This document shows, in pieces, positions 59,244 through 64,000 of a DNA stretch of 64,000 nt; positions within the stretch are counted from its first letter, which is position 1; each line of letters starts with the position of its first letter. This stretch comes from Pseudomonas sp. UBA5706. Lineage in GTDB: Bacteria > Pseudomonadota > Gammaproteobacteria > Pseudomonadales > Pseudomonadaceae. The notes below the pieces were generated by a model. It saw nothing but the letters and a program-made list of their open reading frames with translations, was not told the origin of the DNA and searched no databases. A program made the position numbers and the translations under genes. The stretch covers positions 62,524-126,523 of the forward strand of contig NZ_DIHC01000046.1 of assembly GCF_002419965.1 (NCBI RefSeq), written 5' to 3'.

Positions 59244-60368
59244 ATGCGCCGCGTCTTTCGTGAAGATCACAACATGTTCCGTGATCAGGCCCGCCGTTTC
59301 GTCGAGCGGGAAATCGTACCGCATCTGCATGAGTGGGAAAAAAACGGCATCGTGCCCAAGGAGTTGTGGCTCAAGGCAGGCGAAACGGGCTTGCTCTGCT
59401 CGACCGTCCCTGAGGAATATGGCGGATCGGGCGGCGACTTCGGGCATTCGGCGGTAATGATCGAGGAACTGGCCCGGGCCAATGCCACGGCCGTGGGCTT
59501 CACCACTCACTCGGAGATCGTCACGCCGTACATCGTTGCCTATGGCAGCGAGGAGCAGAAACAGAAATGGCTGCCGCGCATGGTCAGCGGTGAGTTGATC
59601 GGCGTGATTGCCATGAGCGAACCGGGCATCGGCAGCGACCTGCGCTCGATGCGCACCTCCTTGCGTCGCGAGGACGACGAATACATCGTCAACGGCCAGA
59701 AAACCTTCATCACTAACGGTGGCAACGCTGGCTTGGTGGTCACCGCGACCAAGCTCGACCCTATCGCCAAAGAACTGACGCTGGTGTGCGTCGAAGAAGA
59801 CCGTCCGGGGTTCTCCAAGGGCCGCTTGCTGGAGAAGATCGGTCTGAAAGGCCAGGACACTTCGGAGTTGTTTTTCGATCAGGTGCGGGTGCCGGTCGGC
59901 AATCGCCTGGGCGAGGAGGGCATGGGTTTCAAATACCTCACCCATCAGTTGGCGTGGGAACGCCTGATCATCGCCATTCGTGCCGCACAGTCGATCGACA
60001 CCCTGCTGGAGGAAACCATCGAGTACACCCGTGAGCGCAAGGTGTTTGGCAAACCGGTGCTGGATTTCCAGAACACCCGCTTCAAGCTGGCCGAGGCCAA
60101 GGCTCAGGCAACCATGCTGCGGGTGTTCGTCGACGATTGCCTTGACAAGGTCATGCGTGGTGAATTGACGCCGGACATCGCCGCCATGGCAAAACTGCTG
60201 GGTTCGGAGATGCAAGGCAAATTGCTCGACGAGTTTTTGCAGCTGCACGGCGGGTACGGCTTCATGAGCGAGTACAAAATCAGCCGGGCCTGGGTTGATG
60301 CCCGGGTCGCGCGGATTTACGGCGGCACCTCGGAAATTATGAAAGAAATTATCGGTCGGACGCTTTAA
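59244..60368 (+). CDS. Acyl-CoA dehydrogenase, homomeric type
   Basis: 374-residue complete acyl-CoA dehydrogenase: IAMSEPGIGSDLRSMRTS, INGQKTFITNGGNAG-type motif, VFGKPVLDFQNTRFKLAE, and the C-terminal signature LHGGYGFMSEYKISRAWVDARVARIYGGTSEIMKEIIGRTL with Glu in GGTSEI. It resembles the isovaleryl/long-chain group of homotetramers. Last gene of the 54781 unit and the last catabolic gene before core chromosomal genes. Confidence 0.9.
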   Translation: MRRVFREDHNMFRDQARRFVEREIVPHLHEWEKNGIVPKELWLKAGETGLLCSTVPEEYGGSGGDFGHSAVMIEELARANATAVGFTTHSEIVTPYIVAYGSEEQKQKWLPRMVSGELIGVIAMSEPGIGSDLRSMRTSLRREDDEYIVNGQKTFITNGGNAGLVVTATKLDPIAKELTLVCVEEDRPGFSKGRLLEKIGLKGQDTSELFFDQVRVPVGNRLGEEGMGFKYLTHQLAWERLIIAIRAAQSIDTLLEETIEYTRERKVFGKPVLDFQNTRFKLAEAKAQATMLRVFVDDCLDKVMRGELTPDIAAMAKLLGSEMQGKLLDEFLQLHGGYGFMSEYKISRAWVDARVARIYGGTSEIMKEIIGRTL

Positions 60369-60422
60369 GGTGTGTCCTGGCATGACCACCGGTCAAGGCA
60401 CGAACCATTCAAGGAGACAAAG

Positions 60423-60968
60423 ATGAGCACTTCCCTGTATGACATCCCGCTGAAACAAATCGACGGCACGTCCAGTAATCTGGGTCAGTACAAAGGCAAG
60501 GTCCTGTTGCTGGTCAATGTGGCCTCCAAATGCGGTCTGACCCCGCAATACGAAGGGCTGGAAAAGCTGTACCAGAGCAAGCACGGCGAGGGCCTGGAAG
60601 TGCTGGGCTTTCCAGCGAACAATTTCAAGGAACAGGAACCTGGCAGCGACAGCGAAATCCAGTCGTTCTGCTCCACCACCTACGATGTGCACTTCCCGTT
60701 GTTCTCGAAAATCTCGGTTGCTGGTGCTGACAAGCATCCACTGTACAGCGAGCTGACCGCCGCCCAGCCTTCCGCCACCGGTGATGGCCCGTTCCGCGAG
60801 CGCCTGAAGGGATACGGCATCGAGAGCGGCAACCCGCAGGAAGTGCTGTGGAATTTCGAAAAGTTTTTGGTCGGCCGCGATGGCAAGGTCATCGGCCGTT
60901 TTGCACCGGACGTGGCTGCAGACGACCCGCGCTTGACAGCGGCCATTGATGAGGCGCTGAAGGCCTGA
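60423..60968 (+). CDS. Glutathione peroxidase family protein
   Basis: 181-residue thioredoxin-fold peroxidase. Peroxidatic Cys in NVASKCGLTPQYEGLE, FPANNFKEQEPG with the active-site Gln region, and WNFEKFLVGRDGKVIGRF. Bacterial members usually take electrons from thioredoxin. AAGGAGACAAAG precedes ATG 60423. It lies only 55 bases after the acyl-CoA dehydrogenase but looks like a housekeeping gene rather than part of the pathway. Confidence 0.9.
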   Translation: MSTSLYDIPLKQIDGTSSNLGQYKGKVLLLVNVASKCGLTPQYEGLEKLYQSKHGEGLEVLGFPANNFKEQEPGSDSEIQSFCSTTYDVHFPLFSKISVAGADKHPLYSELTAAQPSATGDGPFRERLKGYGIESGNPQEVLWNFEKFLVGRDGKVIGRFAPDVAADDPRLTAAIDEALKA

Positions 60969-61042
60969 GTGTTGGGAGGCGAGCGAGCTATAATGTTGAG
61001 CTTGCTCGCCTGTCCAAACCACTACCAGACCCAGGAATCATC

Positions 61043-61279
61043 ATGCGCACCTACACCCTTGAGTACCTGTTCAACGACCAACCGAGAACCCATTCACTGG
61101 ACCTCAAGCAGGCGCAATTGCCTGTGCACGAGGCAGCCATGCATTTGCTGCAGCTGCATTTCGGCGACGCCGAAAACAGCCTGATGATGCCCAATGGCCA
61201 AGCGTCGCCAGCAGAAATCCTGGAGCAGGCCCAGCGCGACGGCCTGACGCAAATCAGGGTCGTCGATCAATCCGCTTGA
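61043..61279 (+). CDS. Small conserved-looking hypothetical protein
   Basis: 78-residue acidic protein with a strand-strand-helix-strand-like pattern (TYTLEYLFNDQPRTHSLDL, then VHEAAMHLLQLHFGDAENSL). No signal peptide or membrane segment and no family recognised. A plausible ribosome site (CAGGAATC) precedes the ATG. Alone between the peroxidase and the tRNA methyltransferase genes. Confidence 0.6.
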   Translation: MRTYTLEYLFNDQPRTHSLDLKQAQLPVHEAAMHLLQLHFGDAENSLMMPNGQASPAEILEQAQRDGLTQIRVVDQSA

Positions 61280-61396
61280 CGTCGCGCGTCACGGCCCGCG
61301 ATGCGCCGCCATTTGAAATGCATCCCGTTACCCCACAGAATCGCGTCCCGGTCTGGCGGCACTCTGTCGCCAGTGTGAAGTGGAGCGGCGCAGCAG

Positions 61397-62128
61397 TTGA
61401 ATGAAAAGATATTGTCGATGCGTCTAGAGCGCGTGGCGAGCCACGTGCCAACGGATGCGCGACTGGCCGATATCGGGTCCGATCACGCCTATCTCCCGGT
61501 TGCGCTGCTACTGCGGGGCGTCATCACCGCAGCGGTGGCCGGGGAGGTGGCAGCCACGCCCTACCAGGCAGCCGTGCGTACGGTGCGTGACAATGGCCTC
61601 GGGCAACATATTGCCGTGCGGCTCGCCGACGGCCTGGCAGCGATCGAGCCGCACGACCGGATCACCGCAATCAGCCTCTGCGGCATGGGCGGGGAGACGA
61701 TTCGCGACATTCTTGACCGCCGCAAGGCGCGCCTGAGCGGCCAGGAACGTTTGATCCTGCAGCCCAACGGGGGCGAACAGCCGCTACGCCAATGGTTGAT
61801 GGTCAATGGTTACCGCATCCTCTGCGAGGAAGTGCTGCGGGAAAACCGCTTCGATTACGAGATCATCGTCGCTGAGCGAACGGGGCCGGCGCACTACAGT
61901 GAAGTGCAACTGTATTTCGGTCCGCTGCAGATGCAGACCCGCAGCCCGGCGTTCCTGCTCAAATGGCAGCGCCTGCTGGGGCTCAAGAGACGCGCTTTGA
62001 GCCAGTTCGCCCGCGCCCGCCACGCTGTGCCCGAAGAGAAGGTGCAGGGACTCTTGCGCCAGGTTGAATGGATCGTCGCGCTGCTCGACGGCTCGCTCGA
62101 CGCGCAACCCGAGCCGTACGACGAATGA
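61397..62128 (+). CDS. trmK: tRNA (adenine-22-N1)-methyltransferase TrmK-like
   Basis: 243-residue class I SAM methyltransferase. The SAM motif ARLADIGSDHAYLPVALLLRG and CGMGGETIRDIL with LILQPNGGEQPLRQWL (NPPY-like position) are characteristic of the TrmK/YqfN family, which methylates A22 of tRNA. TTG at 61397 is taken as start (MNEKILSMRLERV, GGAG upstream); ATG 61418 would be the alternative. Its stop abuts the convergent MgtC-like gene. Confidence 0.82.
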   Translation: MNEKILSMRLERVASHVPTDARLADIGSDHAYLPVALLLRGVITAAVAGEVAATPYQAAVRTVRDNGLGQHIAVRLADGLAAIEPHDRITAISLCGMGGETIRDILDRRKARLSGQERLILQPNGGEQPLRQWLMVNGYRILCEEVLRENRFDYEIIVAERTGPAHYSEVQLYFGPLQMQTRSPAFLLKWQRLLGLKRRALSQFARARHAVPEEKVQGLLRQVEWIVALLDGSLDAQPEPYDE

Positions 62129-62803
62129 TCACTGCCCCGCCTGATCCTCGTGCACGCCTTCGATAGTCAGCAACTGCGCCAGAATCTCGCTCGCCTGCGC
62201 GCCTGAGGTGCGCACCAGTTCGATGGTGATGTTGTCGGTGCCTTCGCCGCTGCCTTTCTCAACGATGAACTGCTTGACCTTGCTCGAGCGGTTACCCATC
62301 ACTTCGTTGAGCTTGCCCATGGTCAGCAGGTGCGACGGCGCCACCAGTTTGAGCACATGCACCTTGATCCGGTTGCGGTACGCCCGTTCAAGGGGTTTGA
62401 TTGCAATCAGGATCACCAGAATGATGAACGTCGCGGCGGTGCCAACTGCATACAGACCGCCGCCTACAGCCAGACCGATCGCTGCCACGGTCCACAGGCT
62501 CGCTGCGGTGGTGAGGCCGCGGATCACCTCGCCGCGCAGCAGAATCGAACCTGCACCCAGAAAACCGATACCTGAGACGACCTGTGCCGCCACCCGCGAA
62601 GGGTCGAGTTCGGTGTGTGGCATTTGCAGCGCATCGTGGAAGCCGAATGCGGAAACGATCATCAGCAGACACGAGCCCACGCACACCAGCATATGAGTTC
62701 GCAGCCCGGCGGCCCACAGCAGCCGTTCGCGCTCAAGCCCGATCAAGCTGCCAAGCAGGGCGGCGAGCAAGAGGCGGATACACATTTCCCAGTCGCTGAG
62801 CAT
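62129..62803 (-). CDS. MgtC/SapB-family membrane protein
   Basis: 224-residue MgtC/SapB-type protein with four to five N-terminal helices (CIRLLLAALLGSLIGLERE, LVCVGSCLLMIVSAFGF, ASLWTVAAIGLAVGGGLY, FIILVILIAI) and the motif VVSGIGFLGAGSILLRGEVIRGLTTAASLW. The C-terminal soluble domain of about 80 residues is ACT-like. Start at ATG 62803 with AGGA eight bases upstream; the longer frame is not needed. MgtC proteins affect magnesium homeostasis and F-ATPase activity. Confidence 0.87.
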   Translation of the reverse strand: MLSDWEMCIRLLLAALLGSLIGLERERLLWAAGLRTHMLVCVGSCLLMIVSAFGFHDALQMPHTELDPSRVAAQVVSGIGFLGAGSILLRGEVIRGLTTAASLWTVAAIGLAVGGGLYAVGTAATFIILVILIAIKPLERAYRNRIKVHVLKLVAPSHLLTMGKLNEVMGNRSSKVKQFIVEKGSGEGTDNITIELVRTSGAQASEILAQLLTIEGVHEDQAGQ

Positions 62804-62981
62804 GGCGGTGTCCTGAACATTGGGTGTGGAGGATGGACCGGGCGCAAGCGAGGTTGGTTCACTTCGCGGCAAGGCGACCATGCATCGTGAACTTTGAGCG
62901 TCCATCGAGCCGCTCAGTCAGCAGAAGAATTTTTGTTCGGTTGCTTGACTTCTCTTTTTCAATCAGTAAGATAGCCCGCAT

Positions 62982-63057
<76 letters not shown>

Positions 63058-63717
63058 AATTTCTTAAGGGTCGAGCACCCGTTTCGCAGAATGTTTATCA
63101 GCCCGATGATTATTCAGCTGGGTTATAGGGCCTGCAAACCACTCGACTTCTCCGAAGATACATTCTCAGTATTTTTCACCCCTCAATCCGCTGTCTCATA
63201 ATCGATCGATTTGGAGGCACGCATCATGAAAGCCGCATGGGTCGATCTCATCGACAGGTTCCCTTGCAACAAGCTGATCACGAAGAATAGATAGCCCGAA
63301 GACGCTCGGTTTGCATTCCCTTCGCTGGTCAGACAATGCAAAGAAACGACACCATCCCGTAAGTCGGTCAGCGAACCCCAGTTTTTCGAAACGCTGCACA
63401 TAGGCTGAGCCGAAAGCAGGGCAGTGCGCTGATCCAGACGCCTCAGGGCTACGATTTCGCAGCACCCAGGCGCCGTAGTAGTGGCTTTCGGAGGTCGCCC
63501 AAAACAGCGGGCGTCATCGACCATGAGTTTCATGCGGCCATTGGCGCCAATGAGCAGGTGCACTGCGGGACATCGATATGCAAACCAGCCCAAGGAGATT
63601 CGGCGCTACCCTGCAGCGTGATCCACGGTGCGTTCAACCCGGTGTGTGGGGCAGGCGCTCGACCGCGAGATAAGCAGCGCCCAAGCCGGCGCAGGCGTTG
63701 CGTAGAGTCATCCGCGA
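63058..63717. other. 660-base gene-poor stretch after tRNA-Asn
   Basis: No convincing gene. A minus-strand open frame of 136 codons (63183-63593) has no ribosome site or recognisable motif, and its residue mix (Cys and Arg rich, no fold pattern) is unlike its neighbours. Lower GC in the first 200 bases. It might be decayed DNA next to a tRNA. Confidence 0.4.
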
Positions 63718-64000
63718 TCAGGCCAGCAGGCGGTCGACCAACGACTGCTCGTAGTCATTCAGCGGTGTGTCTTCATAGAGCTTGTCGCTTGCCTCAACCA
63801 GCGCCTCGCCTTCCGCTTGTCGGCCGCTTTGGCAATAAACATATCCAAGATTTTCCAGCGATTGCAGATTGCCATAATTGGCGAATGAGATGTGGTACCA
63901 GCGCTCGGCCGCTTCCAGCTCGCCGAGACGGTGGCAGGCGACCGCCAGATTGTGCTCGGCGTAGACATGCTCCGACTGCAGGCCCTGCAACAACGCCTGC
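63718..64000 (-). CDS. TPR/Sel1-like protein, 5' end outside window
   Basis: C-terminal 93 residues or so of a tetratricopeptide-like protein; the frame is open through the window edge. Helical repeat pattern HNLAVACHRLGELEAAERWYHISFANYG then NLGYVYCQSGRQAEGEALVEA matches TPR consensus. Ends NDYEQSLVDRLLA. Function unknown; protein-protein interaction domain. Confidence 0.7.
   Translation of the reverse strand, partial: QALLQGLQSEHVYAEHNLAVACHRLGELEAAERWYHISFANYGNLQSLENLGYVYCQSGRQAEGEALVEASDKLYEDTPLNDYEQSLVDRLLA

Noticed and set aside
1..60368. Steroid degradation cluster
   Set aside because: Several families are shared with steroid pathways (RND module, heteromeric dehydrogenase, Ltp2-like protein), but no KstD/KshAB or HsaAB-type enzymes are present, while the dioxygenase and ferredoxin arrangement matches dit.
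63183..63593. 136-codon minus-strand frame after the tRNA
   Set aside because: No ribosome site, no family pattern, unusual composition; treated as non-coding or decayed.

Overview
The window reads as a Pseudomonas-type gammaproteobacterial chromosome: GC-rich coding sequence, A/G-rich ribosome sites, AAnAAnAA (Crc/Hfq-type) motifs at many starts, and a right-hand edge of ordinary housekeeping genes (glutathione peroxidase, a TrmK-type tRNA methyltransferase, an MgtC-family membrane protein, tRNA-Asn). No transposase, integrase, phage gene or CRISPR array was seen.

About the first 60.4 kb is one large catabolic region that I interpret as a dit-type (abietane diterpenoid / resin acid) degradation cluster. 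The reasons are its gene set and layout: a Rieske ring-hydroxylating dioxygenase alpha/beta pair (42311-44368, ditA1A2-like) stands apart from its unusual [3Fe-4S]-type ferredoxin (33239-33475, ditA3-like). That ferredoxin is followed by an SDR, a type I extradiol dioxygenase (ditC-like), a fumarylacetoacetate-hydrolase-fold enzyme, a permease and an IclR regulator (ditR-like). Two related cytochromes P450, an acyl-CoA ligase, a beta-oxidation set and an envelope module complete the set. The substrate is inferred from gene content as I remember it from the published dit clusters, not from a database search.

Layout. 1-6213: partial MFS permease, zinc-free MDR reductase, divergent AraC and LysR regulators, ACMSD-like amidohydrolase, degenerate SDR. 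6658-17985: DUF1302 porin-like protein, DUF1329 protein, YCF48 propeller and RND/MMPL transporter, then VOC protein, enoyl-CoA hydratase, SDR and FAD oxidoreductase. 18012-23816: TetR, first P450, unknown 343-residue protein, SDR, MFS, NTF2-like protein. 24021-29057: AraC plus a three-component EmrAB/outer-membrane efflux pump. 29073-32859 (minus): MFS, [2Fe-2S] ferredoxin, ferredoxin reductase, SDR. 33239-38700: ditA3-like operon and the IclR gene. 38732-40320 (minus): DUF35 protein coupled to a cysteine-less thiolase-like protein. 40468-46157: SDR-FAH pair, ditA1A2, DUF2889 protein, SDR. 46201-48776: acyl-CoA ligase, and a TetR with a basic tail. 49133-54588: amidohydrolase, FAH, hydroxyacyl-CoA dehydrogenase, thiolase, second P450. 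54781-60368: amidohydrolase, three acyl-CoA dehydrogenases and an enoyl-CoA hydratase. Beyond 60423 is core chromosome.

How it may work together: hydrophobic substrate enters through the envelope module and MFS permeases. P450s fed by the ferredoxin/reductase operon oxidise it, DitA-type dioxygenase plus an SDR make a catechol, the extradiol enzyme opens the ring, and FAH and amidohydrolase enzymes process the product. CoA ligation, heteromeric acyl-CoA dehydrogenases, hydratases and thiolases, plus a possible Ltp2-like aldolase, then degrade the remaining rings.

The most striking unnamed signal is a 19-bp motif, ACA-N13-TGT, found nine times in front of most transcription units. In most copies it has the same geometry: its first ACA ends the -35 box and the -10 box starts about two bases after it. 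This suggests one cluster-wide regulator.
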